Shown here piece after piece: positions 1 through 12,909 of a stretch of DNA of 64,000 nucleotides; the stretch's first letter is position 1; the number at the start of each line of letters is the position of its first letter. The DNA comes from Przewalskia tangutica (Eukaryota; Streptophyta; Magnoliopsida; Solanales; Solanaceae): assembly GCA_029844215.1 (NCBI GenBank), contig CM056738.1, positions 68,167,593 to 68,231,592 on the forward strand, in the 5' to 3' direction. The notes below the pieces were generated by a model. That model had not been told where the DNA came from, did not search any database, and worked only from the letters and a program-made list of their open reading frames with translations. The position numbers were made by a program, and so were the translations under genes.

Positions 1-3000
1 AAACACTTGCCCATCAAAGGCTATCACAACAAGCATAGGCAAGTTCAACGATTTTCATTTTATATCAACAATCCGGTTTCAACCCCAAAATACTACATAC
101 TTTCATTCTTTCAAAAGACCTCTTTTACGTAAAGCCACACGATACTAATACTCGTAGTATTAAAACACGCTTTTCAAACCAAATTACTTCACTTTCGTAA
201 AAATCTTTACAAGACTTTTAAAATCAAGTACTCTATACTTTTTAAACCAAATGCTTTTCTTGTAAAACAACATCAAGTATACTCTTTAAAACCCAAAAAC
301 TTACTCTTTTCAAAACAAGTAACCTATACTTAAATCAAGTTACTTCTCCTTTTTTCCGAAATCAAGTCGTTTATAAGTCAAGTCTCTTATCTTTCAAGAT
401 CAAGTCTCTTAACTTTCAAAATCAAGTCGTTTATCTTTCAAAATCAAATCTTTCTTTTATCTTCATAAAGTCGTTATAACTAACTTCCCATAAAGCCATT
501 ATAACACTTTATGTTTTAAACAAAATTCATTTCACACATGTACGTCTACCGTACTATATAGTTCACAACAATCATGCTCAAGAGTATAGGAAGAATCACA
601 TACCTCTTCGGATTAATCCACAAGACAAGTCAAGTATGCCGCGCGTAGAAGATCCACCTATAATAATATTAGGTCTGTCATCCAAGGGGTTGAGAGTTTT
701 TGGTTCCGGGCCCTTCCTATTCCGGCCACTGTACTCAACAAGGTAAGGTCCGCTCAGATATCCGCTTCTTATGGGTGGGAAACCACCAAGAGTTGCTTGG
801 GAAACCATTTGCCTGCCTCAATCGGAAGGAGGTTTGGGCCTTATGAATATCAAGGATTGGAACAATGCCCTGCTTTCCCGGTCTATTTGGCAAACACACA
901 CGTAAGCACTCACTGGGTCCAATGGGTCAGCCTTTTATTTGAGAGGCGGTTCTTTTTGGGACTATGAGGCACGCCCTGAGACTCCCTATTCGTAAAGATT
1001 TCATGGATACGCGACAAACTTGTTTCCATCTGTAGCCAAGGAGTTGCAATTGCCGGATTAGCAAAGTGTTGTACCAACCAGAAATTTGATTCAAGTCTCA
1101 GATATGAGATCTTGCGCTCTAAGCAAGAAAAAGCCTTGATGTCACAACTGGGAGAGGATTCATCCCCAAAGTTCTCGTTCACCATGTGGTTAAATTGTAG
1201 AAAGCGGTTAGCTACAAAGAACACCCTTTCCTATCTCAACTTGGAGGATAAGTCTTGTGGTTCTGCAAGCAAGCAAATGAAACAAGGGAGCACCTCTTCT
1301 TCACATGCCCTACACCCGCTTGATTTGGAAAAGCATAAGAGCGGTTGGGAATTAAGAGAGAAATGACCACTATTGAAAGCTCTCTCAAATGGATTAAAAA
1401 GACCACCGCGAATGCATCCGAGCAAAAGCAACCTTAATTGCCTTCAGACATGGTCTCATGAGATTTGGAGGACAAGGAACACACCGCTTCTTTGACGGCA
1501 CAAACTCACCTGGCAGTAAGAGGTCATTACCAAGATTAAAACAACATCCTATGTAGTACTCTATGATTTTATCCTTCTTGTAATGGCACCTTCGGTGACA
1601 ACTCCTTACTCCCCGCTTCTTCTTTAAATTACGTTGAGGACTGAGAACCCTCAATGATGGATTGTAGCCACTTTTCTTTCGGTTTCTAGTAATAATATTT
1701 GCATTTACCTAAAAAAAAAAAAAAATATATCTATCAATCTCTAGTTCTCTTCGTAGCATAATCTAAGCAAACAGTTCCCTATTCTACTAAAATTCTAAGA
1801 AGACCTCCCCGCAATCACATACATAACCTCCCTAACAAGGCTCGCTACCAAGCCAACAACTCAGGGGATTACACGCCTAACCTGACGTACAATTCCGCCT
1901 AACAATAATACTACACAAGCTCATCAGAAAATACACCCAATGTAAATACTGTTCAAACCTTTATAATCATCCTCGAGTTGTTGGCTCGCAATGTGCCTTG
2001 TTACATGGGAGGTTATGTATGTGATCATGGGGGAGGTGTATATCTTATACTCAATTCTAAACTACTACAATATGTAATATCCAATTACAATAGAGGACAT
2101 AAATCATTACCTCGATAAGCCCAAAATTATCCAAGATTATAAGTCGATCACGAGCAACGTTTAGCTCCAAATCCTTACGCCCAACCCGCTCCAAGCGAAT
2201 TCTTAGAAGTTTCTAAACAACTTCTCTAAACACTTCAACCAAGCTATGAAGATTTTTCTAGGGTTTCATTTCATGACTATTTGGAAAAAAATAGTATTTC
2301 CGGGCTCCTAGTATTAAAATAACCTTGGAATACAACTAGGGATACTAGGCTAAGGTATTTGGGATAATACTATAATACTTGAAGTATTTTCTACACAAGT
2401 GTGGGGAGGGGGACGAAAACCATACAAAGGAAAAGGGATATTTTTGCCTTGGAAAGTCTTTAAGTGTGGATGAATATTATGTCTTGCACTATGGGGTATT
2501 TATAGAAGAATCAAGGGCCAAGATCAATGTAAGTGTATGGTCAAGATTGGGCCATGTGTGTGTGGGTCCCACCACACCACATGGCCAACAAAAAACAAGA
2601 CAAATGGCTTGCCACTTGTAAGGCCAATTCGGCCAAGCGGATGTGTTGAGCCACTGTCCCACCATTTCGCCAAGGTGGCCACATGGGTGACACGTGTCGC
2701 CTCTACTGGCCCAAAATATTTCGTCTTCCAAAATATCCAAAATACCGAAAATCTCAAAAACAAAGTGGGCCTACAAAACCAGAATTTTCTCCGTGGTCCC
2801 ACGTGACCATTTCCAAAATAAAATCTTATAATTCTAATATAATCCAAGAAGTCCAAATACCAAACTGGGAATCCAATTCCCACTAACGAACCTTTTTCCT
2901 TCACAAAACCCGAAACTTTTCCGTTAAAAATCACATCTTTCTTTCTTTCCAAAATTTCGTCAGATTCTCGCACGCACGCCCTCACATACATACTCGAACT

Positions 3001-3012
3001 ACGGGTATAACA
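1..3012 (-). mobile_element. 3' LTR of gypsy element T1, cut by the window edge
   Basis: On the minus strand this begins at 3012 with TGTTATACCC and runs left out of the window. It matches the complete T1 LTR at 6485-8450 almost base for base; position 1 corresponds to about 6485. The only large difference is a LINE inserted at 667-1725. The flanking polypurine tract at 3013-3023 marks it as the 3' LTR. Small indels and substitutions separate the two LTRs, so the insertion is not brand new. The open frame at 2379-2621 recurs at 7798-8010 only because both are LTR sequence. Confidence 0.88.
667..1725 (+). mobile_element. 5'-truncated LINE (non-LTR retrotransposon) 3' end
   Basis: The segment interrupts an otherwise continuous LTR. 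The other T1 LTR shows the uninterrupted site near 7139-7146. It ends in a 15-base A tract (1711-1725). Broken plus-strand frames resemble the C-terminal part of plant LINE ORF2. Around 780-860 there is a run like VAWETICLPQ...GGLGLMNIKDWN, and around 1160-1320 a zf-RVT-like region (FSFTMWLNCRKRLATKNTL, then HALHP where the zinc-binding HLFF..CP normally stands). Several frameshifts make it non-functional. No clean target duplication is visible; about six bases (CCACAA) of the empty site are missing. Confidence 0.8.
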
Positions 3013-3070
3013 TTCTTCCTCAGAAACATTCGTCCCGAATGTTCCTTCTAAGTCTCCAAACGCACTGCGT
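3013..3070 (-). other. T1 polypurine tract and end of 3' untranslated region
   Basis: Read on the minus strand, CTGAGGAAGAA lies directly before the LTR start. It is preceded by GGACGAATGTT, a sequence commonly seen just upstream of the 3' LTR in plant chromoviruses. It corresponds to the T3 tract at 20407-20419. Confidence 0.75.
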
Positions 3071-3774
3071 CAGATAGTCTCCACTACTACACTTACAAAC
3101 CGATCACGCCACCAATGGCCGAATATAACATGGCGCAAACTCAAATCCAAGCCAACGAGGAATCATTTCTAATCTCACAAAAGCTCCCACTAGCTTCAAT
3201 TTCCTCTAAGGCCATCCCCGGCCTTCACGATCCGATTCTGGTCGAACGTATCCACGAACCCGTACGATGGTTACCTAAACCTGGGCCTAGCACCCTCGTG
3301 ACCCTATAACAAAGCGGGACCACCACAAATCGACCCCACCTTAATCCGAGTTGCGGGTTGACCCGCGATCTTGCCTCAACCCGACCCATTTACCGCGCCA
3401 AGCTCTTGTTCCCCGATCCGGAACAATCTCACTAATCAAGTCACGAAAAAAAACTAGTGGTCTTCTTAGCTCAACTACCCTCTTACATTTCACACCACTC
3501 AGGGACTTATCACACAAATATACCCCACGTATACTATGCACTCCGACAAAGGTCAATCGTAAACAAAATCTTTTACTCAAGACGACCTCGCATCTAAGGT
3601 CTCCACGTATAATATTCTAAGGCTCACAATTTCCCTGTCCCCAATCTTACCTTTTCAACTACCCATGTTTTCAAATCACAACTAACACAATGCCATCAGA
3701 ACATAATACTTTAAAATATCTCATCTTATCACACATACTAATCTCTAGAGGGTTAAGGATATACCTGAAATCAA
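3071..3774. other. Unrecognised segment replacing T1 pol
   Basis: T1 gag homology stops abruptly near 3775 and the 3' untranslated region starts near 3070. The 0.7 kb between matches no part of T2 or T3 that I can recognise, so it replaces the whole pol. A 64-codon plus-strand frame at 3115-3309 starts in a good context (ACCAATGGCC). A 79-codon minus-strand frame lies at 3341-3580. On the minus strand the left edge of gag runs into TTTTGATTTCAG, which looks like a splice acceptor. It could be a captured host fragment or filler from deletion repair; I do not recognise a product. Confidence 0.35.
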
Positions 3775-4994
3775 AATAGGCGGTTCCAAGGACCGCTAGA
3801 ACTGGGAACTTCCACCACGACCGCCACTGCCGCCGTGCATGAACACCCGCCTAGCTATCGGGCGAAGAACCCGCAATGCATCCCGGCCGAAGTCTCTACA
3901 TCCGCGCTACCTCTGGTTGGACAATTCCTCGCAAAATAGCCCTGCTGGCTGCATGTAAAACAAACTTTCTGAATACTGTGACACTCCCCCGCATGGGGTT
4001 TACCACACTGGCCACACCGAGGTTGGGGTGGCTTCATCCGGCCAACACTCCCACTCAAAACTCAACCTCGAGCCCCGACCGCTTCCCAATACCTGGATGT
4101 CTGAAGATCAGAGGACCACTCAGATCGGGCGGAGGCGCATAACTAGTGTGCTGCTGAGGTGGTCCGCCTTGAAAGTTACCAAAGGACCCTGCCGTCCTGG
4201 CCTTCTTCTGCTGGTATTGGTCAATTTGTCGGCCTCTCCGCTCCTCACACCCAAGTGCATAAGCCTGCATACGGGCAATGTCCATGCCCGGCTGAAGAGC
4301 TACACCCGAGCAACTCTCTGCTAAGTAATCGTCCAGCCCTGTGACATAGCGGTGAACTCTGTCCTCCATGTCTGCCACTAACGCAGGGACATATCGAGCC
4401 AACGAGTCGAACTCCACGTTGTACTCCCGAACCGTACGCCTCTCGCCTCAAAGATCAAAAATCTGTCGGCCCGTGCTCTCCTCATCTGCGGAGGAAAGAA
4501 ATGGCTGAGAAATGCCTCCGAGAACTCATCCCACACAGCTGGAGGCGCATGCTCCCCCCGGGACAGCTCCCACGAATCAAACCAATCGACTGCAGTATCA
4601 CGCAGCCGATGCGAACCTAGGACCACCGACTCGGTCTCCGAAGCCTTGATCACCCTCATGATCCGTCAGAATCGCTTGATGAACTCCTGCGGATCATCCT
4701 CAGGCCTTGACCCATAGAAATCAGGTGGGCTGCAGCTCAAAAAGTCTCGTAGTCTCAAACTATCTGCTCTGGGGTGAACTATGGGTGCTGTCGGAACCTC
4801 TGACTCTCGTCTGTCCTCGTGTCTAGCCACAATCTTAGCTAGTAACTTGGCCATCTCCTTATAACCCATATCCTATGTTCCTGGATGTGGGACTGGAGGC
4901 TCAGGTACTGTGGCCTCAGTAGAGACCGCTGTTGCTCTACTCGCAGCCTCCTCTCGCCGCTTTGCCCTTCGGGCTCGTTGCTTGCGTGAGGCAT
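3775..4994 (-). pseudogene. gag of gypsy element T1 (broken)
   Basis: Minus-strand gag beginning at the ATG at 4994, which follows the leader as in T3. The frame is lost almost at once by a one-base deletion, and there is a stop before 4869. Later frames carry gag capsid similarity (RVIKASETESVVLGSHRLRD; W.EFSEAFLSHFFPPQMRRAR) at 4378-4659, and FDSLARYVPALVADM..RVHRYVTGLD at 4055-4417. A double zinc-binding region lies at 3855-4058 (CGQCGKPHAGEC, then CFTCSQQGYFARNC, where the usual His of the CCHC box is Tyr). Gag would form the virus-like particle. Homology ends at 3775, where T3 would continue into protease. Confidence 0.85.
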
Positions 4995-5200
4995 AATCGC
5001 ATAAAAGAATACGTCAGAAGGAGTCCAACTTACAACACAACTCTAAGGCACGATCTCAGAGTGAGAAGGAATAGAAATCAATCCTAGATATCCCATAGCC
5101 TCATGATTATAGGTGTGGTGCACAACACGCCGATAATGAAGACTCTACTAGATACGGTCTGTAGACACTTTCCGAGGATTAACTGCTCTGATACCACTTT
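4995..5200 (-). other. T1 untranslated leader with primer binding site
   Basis: The leader lies between the LTR end (5201) and gag. On the minus strand the primer site TGGTATCAGAGC sits at 5186-5197, a few bases from the LTR end, matching the 3' end of initiator Met-tRNA. The rest resembles the T3 leader at 15070-15258. Confidence 0.85.
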
Positions 5201-5966
5201 TGTCACGACCCGATCTCGGGCCCGTGACTGGTGCCTTACCCCGGGCACCCTAGTGATAACAACATCAGAGAAAATCAGCAGAAATAAAAACTTAACCAGG
5301 AAACAAGAGACAACATAAGAAAACAGGCTAACCAAAACGGTCACCTTCATGTATATACATATAACTGAACAGTTAATATCCTTTACAAACACTGCCCACA
5401 ACGATTACTGCACTTAAGAATGTAACAACATCTATGACGGACAGTGGTTCGCCATACCACGAATGTACAAGTATCTACAATGACAGAGGACTAGACCAAA
5501 AAAGATAAGCCTCCGGAGAAACGGAGCTTCCCAACGCTGAACTGCGATCCTATGAGCGAGGATCAACAATCGTGTACCTACCTGCGGATGAACGCACTTC
5601 GGGCGAGGTCGATAACAGTACCAAGTATGTGAAATGAAAATACGTAATGAAATCACATTTCATCATTTTATAAAACCATTTCGCAATAATAAGCAGTTAG
5701 GTCAGCGGCGGACGATATCCCGAATAATCACTCACACATAACTATGGGTCTCACGCCATAATATCAATCATGCCCGTGGAACTCATTCTCATCGCCAGTA
5801 GTACATGATGTGAAACAACACCCATATGTGAACTCAACACTAGATCCTCGTCGTCTATCAAACCGATCGCAAGCGTAATAGCCAACTACTACCCAAAAGT
5901 TATTCATATCCCTTCACGGGCAAGGTACGAAAGCCAACTACCAGTCCAAAAGCTAGCCACGCAACT

Positions 5967-6097
5967 GGCCGAGGCAAGTATCTTAAGCTAACGTACCCTA
6001 GTCTACCGTCTCACGAGATATGACCGAGGCAAGTATCTTAAGCTATCTACCAGAGCCTACCGATACACGAGAAATGACCAGGACAAGTATCTAAAGT
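5967..6097. repeat. Minisatellite in T1 LTR, 54-bp period
   Basis: Three units start near 5967, 6021 and 6075. Each begins with a variant of GACCGAGGCAAGTATCTTAAG and carries a CTACC...ACGAGA middle part. The third unit is shortened. Confidence 0.8.
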
Positions 6098-6252
6098 GTG
6101 CCTGAACCATATGTACAAATCAAGCCCGTGATCGCTCGTCACCGCGGCAAGCTTCATGGATTAGCGGTCCATGGACAAATAACATAATCCTCACAATGAC
6201 CGTATGCCCCGGCATCTTACCTCAGAAAGCATGGCCATGAAACCATCCTACT

Positions 6253-6445
6253 GGACGCATACCCGTGGACCATCCATCGTGTCAGTATTTCCAAAGGAAA
6301 TAACAAGATAATACTCAAAGTGGACGCATACTCGTGGACCATCCAACGTGTCAGTATGTCCAAAAGAAATAACCAGATAATACTCAAAGTGGACGCATAC
6401 TCGTGGACCATCCAACCTGTCAGTATGTCCAAGCAATCAATCAGA
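6253..6445. repeat. Minisatellite in T1 LTR, 69-bp period
   Basis: Units start at exactly 6253, 6322 and 6391 with GGACGCATAC(C/T)CGTGG. The first two are full length and the third is partial. The repeat explains two open minus-strand frames in this stretch, which are not genes. Confidence 0.9.
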
Positions 6446-8450
6446 TAGCCGACCCTCCTGCAGAGTCACCAGAGCACGAAACAAAACACTTGCCCATCAA
6501 AGGCTATCACAACAAGCATAGGCAAGTTCAACGACTTTCATTTTATATCAACAATCGGGTTTCAACCCCAAAATACTACATACTTTCATTCTTTCAAAAG
6601 ACCTCTTTACGTAAAGCCACACGATACTAATACTGTAGTATTAAAACACGCTTTCTTTTCAAACCAAATTACTTCACTTTCGTAAAATCTTTACAAGACT
6701 TTTAAAATCAAGTACTCTATACTTTTAAACCAAATGCTTTTCTTGTAAAACAACATCAAGTATACTCTTTAAAACCCAAAACTTACTCTTTTCAAAACAA
6801 GTAACCTATACTTAAATCAAGTTACTTCTCCTTTTCCAAATCAAGTCGCTTATAAGTCAAGTCTCTTATCTTTTAAGATCAAGTCTCTTAACTTTCAAAA
6901 TCAAGTCGTTTATCTTTCAAAATCAAATCTTTCTTTTATCTTCATAAAGTCGTTATAACTAACTTCCCATAAAGCCATTATAACACTTTATGTTTTAAAC
7001 AAAATTCATTTCACACACGTACGCTCACCGTACTATATAGTTCACAACAATCATGCTCAAGAGTATAGGAAGAATCGCATACCTCTTGGCAATCCACAAG
7101 CCAAGTCAAGTATGCCGCGTAGAAGATCCACCTATAATAACCACAATATATCTATCAATCTCTAGTTCTCTTCAGAGCATAATCTAAGCAAACAGTTCCT
7201 ATTCTACGGAAAATTCGGCAGACCTCCCCGCAATCACTTACATAACCTCCCTAACAAGGCCTGCTACAAGCCAACAACTCCAGGGGATTACACGCCTAAC
7301 CGACGTGCACAGTGCTTAACAATAATACTACACAAGCCTTCATCAGAAATACACCCAATGTAAATACTGATTCAAACCTTTATAATCATCCTTGAGTTGT
7401 TGGCTTGCAGAGCCTGTTAGGGAGGTTATGTATGTGATTGCGGGGGGGGGGAGGTGTATATCTTATACTCAATTCTAAACTACTACAATATGTAATATCC
7501 AATTACAATAGAGGGACATAAATCATTACCTCGATAAGCCCAAAAATTATCCAAGATTATAAGTCGATCCTGAGCAACGTTTAGCTCCAAATCCTTACGC
7601 TCCAACCTGCTCCAAGCGACCCTTAGAAGTTTCTAAACAACTTCTCTAAACACTTCAACCAAGCTATGAAGATTTTTCTAGGGTTTCATTTGCGACTATT
7701 TGGAAAAAAATAGTATTTCCGGGCTCCTAGTATTAAAATAACCTTGGAATACAACTAGGGATACTAGGCTAAGGTATTTGGGATAATACTACAATACTTG
7801 AAGTATTTTCTACACAAGTGGGGGGAGGGGGACGAAAACCATACAAAGGAAAAGGGATATTTTTGCCTTGGAAAGTCTTTAAGTGTGGATGAATATTATG
7901 TCTTGCACTATGGGGTATTTATAGAAGAATCAAGGGCCAAGATCAATGTAAGTGTATGGTCAAGATTGGGCCATGTGTGTGTGGGTCCCACCACACCACA
8001 TGGCCAATAAAAAACAAGACAAATGGCTTGCCACTTGTAAGGCCAATTCGGCCAAGGGACAAGTGTCTAGCCACTTGTCCCACCATTTCGGCCAAGGTGG
8101 CCACATGGGGGTGACACGTGTCGCCCCCCTACTCGTCCAAAATATTTCGTCTTCCGAAAATATCCAAAATACCGAAAATCTCAAAAACAAAGTGGGCCCC
8201 ACAAAACCGTAAATTTCTCCCGTGGGTCCCACGTGACCATTTCCGAAAATAAAATCTCATAATTCTAATATAATCCAAGAAGTCCAAATACCAAATCTGG
8301 GAATCCAATTCCCACTAACGAACCTTTTTCCTTCACAAAACCCAGAAGTTTTTCCGTCGAAAAATCACATCTTTCTTTCTTTCCAAAATTTATGTCGTAT
8401 TCTCGTACGTACGTCCTCACATACATACCCTGGAACTACGGGGTATAACA

Positions 8451-10600
8451 AAGGCCATCCCACCAATACACGCATCTGAGGTCATGATACATCTTAGTCG
8501 ACCCCGGATGAATAGAATAACGAGCATCGTGCGCTCCCTGACCACGACGAAGTCCTGTCACATCAGGAACACACAACCGACCCTTGAATCTTAGCACCCC
8601 ATCAGGCTCTACCTCAAATAGACTCTTCTTCTTCTGGAGAGTTGCATCTCGGTACCGTACCAAAATCGGATCCTCATACTGTCGCCTCTTCACCTCCTCG
8701 ACGATGGAAGACTCGGCAACCTCTCGAATCCGAACTCCATCACTATCAGAATCAACCAAACGAACCCCAAGGCTCGCTAGCTGATGTAACTCTCGGACCA
8801 TATCCCTCTTCTCTGGCTGTACATCAGACAGACTACCCATCGATCTGCGACTAAGGGCATCTGCAACTACATTGGCCTTCCCTGGGTGGTATAGAATATC
8901 AACATCGTAATCCTTAAGTAGCTCTAACCACCGTCTCTGTCGCAAGTTCAGCTCCCTCTGGCTGAAGATATACTGGAGACTCTTGTGGTCTGTGTAAATG
9001 TCCACATGAACTCCATATAAATAATGTCTCCAGATCTTCAAGGCATGAATCACTGCTGCCAACTCCAAGTCATGTGTGGGATAGTTCTTCTTATGTTTCC
9101 TAAGCTGTCGAGATGCGTAAGCTATAACCTTGTCGTGCTGCATCAGCACGCATCCAAGCCCTACACCTGACGCGTCACAATAAACCACATATCCATCTAA
9201 ACCCTCTGGAAGAGTAAGAACTGGGGCGGTCGTCAACTTCTCCTTTAGCAACTGGAAACTTTCCTCACAAGTATTCGCCCACGAACATAGCCGCTTTCCG
9301 AGTCACTTTAGTCAAAGTCTTGAAATAGAAGCAAACTTCCACAAACCTCCGATAATAACTCGCAAAGCCCAAAGCCGCGCACTCCGCTTGTAGCTGGTGC
9401 GCCAAGTCTTGATCGCCTCAATATTCGCCAGATCAACCCGAATACCATCGCCCGATAACATGTCCTAAGAAAGCCATCGACGCTAACTAACTCGTGACTT
9501 CGAGAACTTGGCATACAATTGCCGGTCTCGAGGACTCCCAATACCGCCTCAAATGCTCAGTATGCTCCTCGCTGCAGGCGCGAATAAACCAAGATGTCAT
9601 CAATGAAAACTATAACGAACATATCCAAGAATGGCTGAACACCCTATTCATCAAATCCATGAATACCTGGGCGTTGTCAACCCGAAAGATATTACCACGA
9701 ACTCATAGTGCACGGTCTGAATGCGATCTTCGGGATATCCGCCTCTAACTCGTGACTGATAGTAACGGATCGCAGTCTATCTTGGAAAAGCATCTCGCAC
9801 TCGCAATCGGTCAAACAAATCATCAATCACGGGAGGGATATTTGTTCTTGATAGTTACCTTGTTCACCGTCAGTAATCAATACACATACGCAGCTGGCCA
9901 CATCCTTCTTCTTTACAAATAACACCGTGCTCCGTGGATAAACACTTGGCCTAATAAAGCCTTTCTCCAAAGAAATCTTTCACCGGTCCTTCAATTCCTT
10001 CAACTCGGCAAAGCATCCTCGTATGGCGGAATAGATATCGGTCGAGTGTCCGCGCCAAATCAATGCAAACTCAATCTCCTCTCGGGAGGATACCCTAAGC
10101 TCGTGCGGGAATACGTCCGAAACTCTCTAACGGCCGAATCGATCAAGGTCCGGTACCACCTCGTGATTTAATACCCAACCATATGGTAGATATACCCTTT
10201 CCGCACCATCTTCCTAGCCTTGAGGTAAGAAATAAACTTACCCTACGATGCAAAGATTCCCTTCCACTCGATAACGCCACGGAAGCCGAACCGAACTAAT
10301 CTCTCTCTACAGTCTATATGGGCATAGCAAGACGCTAGCCAATCTATACCCATAATCACATCAAAGTCTGTTATATCCAACTATATCAAGTCGGCTAGAG
10401 TCTGACGACTGTCTATAGTCACTGGGCAAGCCTTATATACCCGCCATTACCATCGAATCACCTACTAGCGTAGCCACCTCAAAAGGTCTTATGGACTCTG
10501 CTCTATCCCTATTCTATCGCAATATGAGGAGATATATAGGACAAGGTAGAACTCGGATCTATCGAGCATATACATCACAAAGAAGAAACCAATAATGTAC
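8451..10600 (-). pseudogene. pol of gypsy element T2 (broken and interrupted)
   Basis: The minus-strand remnant of T2 pol. The best part, 8451-9251, is one long frame with the RNase H region (LKEKLTTAPVLTLPEG, YCDASG, ASRQLRKHKKNYPTHDLELA, YTDHKSLQYIF), the linker ILYHPGKANVVADALSRR and the first integrase zinc-binding residues (HPGSTKMYHDLRCVYWWDGL), where T1 interrupts it at 8450. Upstream (9252-10600) the reverse transcriptase and protease regions are recognisable only in short frames with many small deletions. The downstream integrase half lies left of the window. It is clearly dead. Confidence 0.85.
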
Positions 10601-11936
10601 TGTGGCGACATCCGTGACGCCCCGTCCCGCTTACCGACATAGCATAGATGCGATTCGAGAACCGCTAGAATCGGGACCCTACCACGACCTTCGCGCGCTC
10701 GCCGCCCATAAGTACTCGCTTCGGGCGTATGACCATTGAAGATGAAGATCCAAAGACCGACTTCGCTGGCTGAACTGCAACGCCCCGCCGCTGGGGACGA
10801 CAATCCTTCTTCGGGATGGCCCCGCCGCTACAAGAGTAACACGCCTCCGAACCCATACGGCACTTCGCCGGATGAGACCTTCCGCATCGAACGCACCGAG
10901 ATGTGGTGGTCTCGACAGTGACGGTCCTCGCCTCGAAACCTCGAAGTCACGAGCTCGACTGCTCTCGAATAACCCGGCTGATCAGACCTCCTGCCGGAAA
11001 ACTGAGAAGGAGCACTCTGTGCTGGCTGGAATGTGGACCTAGTTCGCTGCAGGCCGCCCGCCAAAATCGCCTGAGACCTGCTGCCCCGCCTCTTGGGCTG
11101 GCCTAAATCTAGTTGATCTCGCCTCTCTGCCTCAATCTCGCGCAGACGCTGCATCTCCGGCAATATCCATCCCCGGCTGAAGAGCCACCCCCAAGCATGC
11201 AGTAATCATATGACGGTCTAACCCCATCACATATCGATGAACCCTGTCGGCCATGTCCGCTACAATGGTGTGCGCATACCTGGACAAGGAGTCAAACTCC
11301 AGGCTGTACTCTCTGATAGTCCTCCCGTCCTGCCTCAAGGTCAAGAACCTATCTATGCGGGCTCTCCTCATCCCAGGAGGTAAGAAGTGATCCAGGAAAG
11401 CCTCTGTGAACTCCTCCCAAACAGCTGGAAGGGCATCCTCACCCCTCGACAATACCCATGACTCAAACCAGTTCAACGCAATGTCGCGTAACCGGTAAGA
11501 AGCTAGTATAACGGACTCAGTCTATGATGCCCTAAGCACTGTGACGGGTCCGTCAGAATCGCCGGACAAACTCTGCGGATCCTCCTCAAATCTCGAACCA
11601 TAGAACTCGGGTGGGTGACAACCCAGGAAATCCCGAACCCGTAAATGGCCGCCTCAGGGTTGGTCGCTCGCTTCTCGCTACGCCGCCACTATCCGGTCGA
11701 TCGAATCTGTTCCCCGTAATCTCTATACTCAGACCCCGATTGTGGGGTGGAGGCTCCTGCATCGCGTCTCGATGAGCCGCTCACGCCTCGAATCTGTTGA
11801 GGCTGGCGACGACGTGGAACTCGCCGCTCTAAACATCATCTCTGGTAAGGATCGGGCTCGTGCCTCGTGACTCTCCGCCCCACTAGCAAAGACCTCACCG
11901 CTTTGCCCTTCCGGGCCGCGGTGCCTTGCGAGGCAT
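10601..11936 (-). pseudogene. gag of gypsy element T2 (broken)
   Basis: Begins at ATGCCTCGCAAG (11936), aligned with the T1 and T3 gag starts. The clearest portion is 11132-11476, with WFESWVLSRGEDALPAVW and FTEAFLDHFLPPGMRRAR followed by RTIREYSLEFDSLSRYAH, all closely similar to T3 gag. Zinc-knuckle remnants (RKVSSGEVPYGFGG and KKDCRPQ) appear near 10800-10900 with Cys positions lost. Frameshifts and stops break the frame at both ends. Confidence 0.8.
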
Positions 11937-12140
11937 AAGCGATACATAAAGGAAAACATCATGGGAGGTTCAACCTATAACTCAGCTCTATTGCACGATC
12001 TTAGAGTGAAAGAATGGAAACCAATCCTAAATATCCTGCAGCCTCCTGATTATAGATGTGGTGCACGACACACCGATAATCAAGACTCTACTAGACACGG
12101 CGTAGACACTTTCCGAGGACTAATCGCTCGATACCACTTT
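11937..12140 (-). other. T2 leader with primer binding site
   Basis: On the minus strand the sequence TGGTATCGAGC at about 12126-12136 follows the LTR end by a few bases. It is the Met-tRNA primer site with damage in the AGAGC portion. The rest is non-coding leader similar to that of T1 and T3. Confidence 0.75.
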
Positions 12141-12909
12141 TGTCACGACTCTCGGCCGCAGAATCGTACTACCGGTACCGCTGTATATACATCGATAATA
12201 GCGTGAACATACATAACACATAACTTATAAAAGTGGAACATCATCGCCACCGATAAGTGTCGCTTCCATAAAACATACTTAATCAAAAGTATAGCAAGAC
12301 AACTTGTTCTTATAGCCCAAAACACATATGTGACCACTGCACTCTAAGGATAACAAGCGTATGACGGGGCCCCGCCATACCACGAATGTACAAAATACCT
12401 ATAGCATCAGGGAGTAACCGTACCAACAAAACAAGCTTCCGGAGGAATGGAGCTTCTGACACCGGAACAGTGATCCTAAGAACGAGGATCCACCACCTGC
12501 TTACCCTTACCTGCGGCATGAACGCAGCCCCCGGGGAAGGGGGTCAGTACACAACATGTACCAAGTATGCAAAACTGGAAAAAATACTGTAATGATGATA
12601 TCATAAGTCTAAAAGTAAATTGGAGTCATGGAAGAAAAATCAAAATACCTTTTGATGTGCCTTACTAACAATGAGAGTGACAAGTATATATATAATCTCG
12701 CATAAAATAGGGCCTCATGATCGAACAGGTACCTCGCTTGTAGTATCAATAAGCACCCTACTCGGGACTATTTCACTGCATAGTCCTGTGGACCCGCATG
12801 AGGTATTCCTCGCATAGTCAGACTACCGCACGGGACTATTTCACCCGCATAAGCCCATAAGGACTCGCGTGAGGTATTCCTTGCATCGTGGGTAGCAAAT
12901 CCACTAACA

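Larger units (their letters stand above)
5201..8450 (-). mobile_element. Complete 5' LTR of gypsy element T1 (3.25 kb)
   Basis: On the minus strand it runs from TGTTATACCCCG (8450) to GGGTCGTGACA (5201), with the primer site next to its end. It shares the general LTR plan of this window: splice donor GAG|GTAATG at 7530, a candidate mini-exon at 7083-7131, two minisatellites (5967-6097 and 6253-6445), and a terminal hairpin at about 5230-5249. T1 is inserted in the integrase of T2: the T2 frame reads YWWDGL and then runs into LTR sequence. Confidence 0.92.

Noticed and set aside
2379..2621. Open frame repeated at 7798-8010
   Set aside because: It is conserved only because both copies lie in the two LTRs of T1; no known domain.
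4028..4344. Plus-strand frames across T1 gag
   Set aside because: Shadows of the minus-strand gag.
6217..6436. Open minus-strand frames with repeated peptide
   Set aside because: Produced by the 69-bp minisatellite, whose unit is divisible by three.
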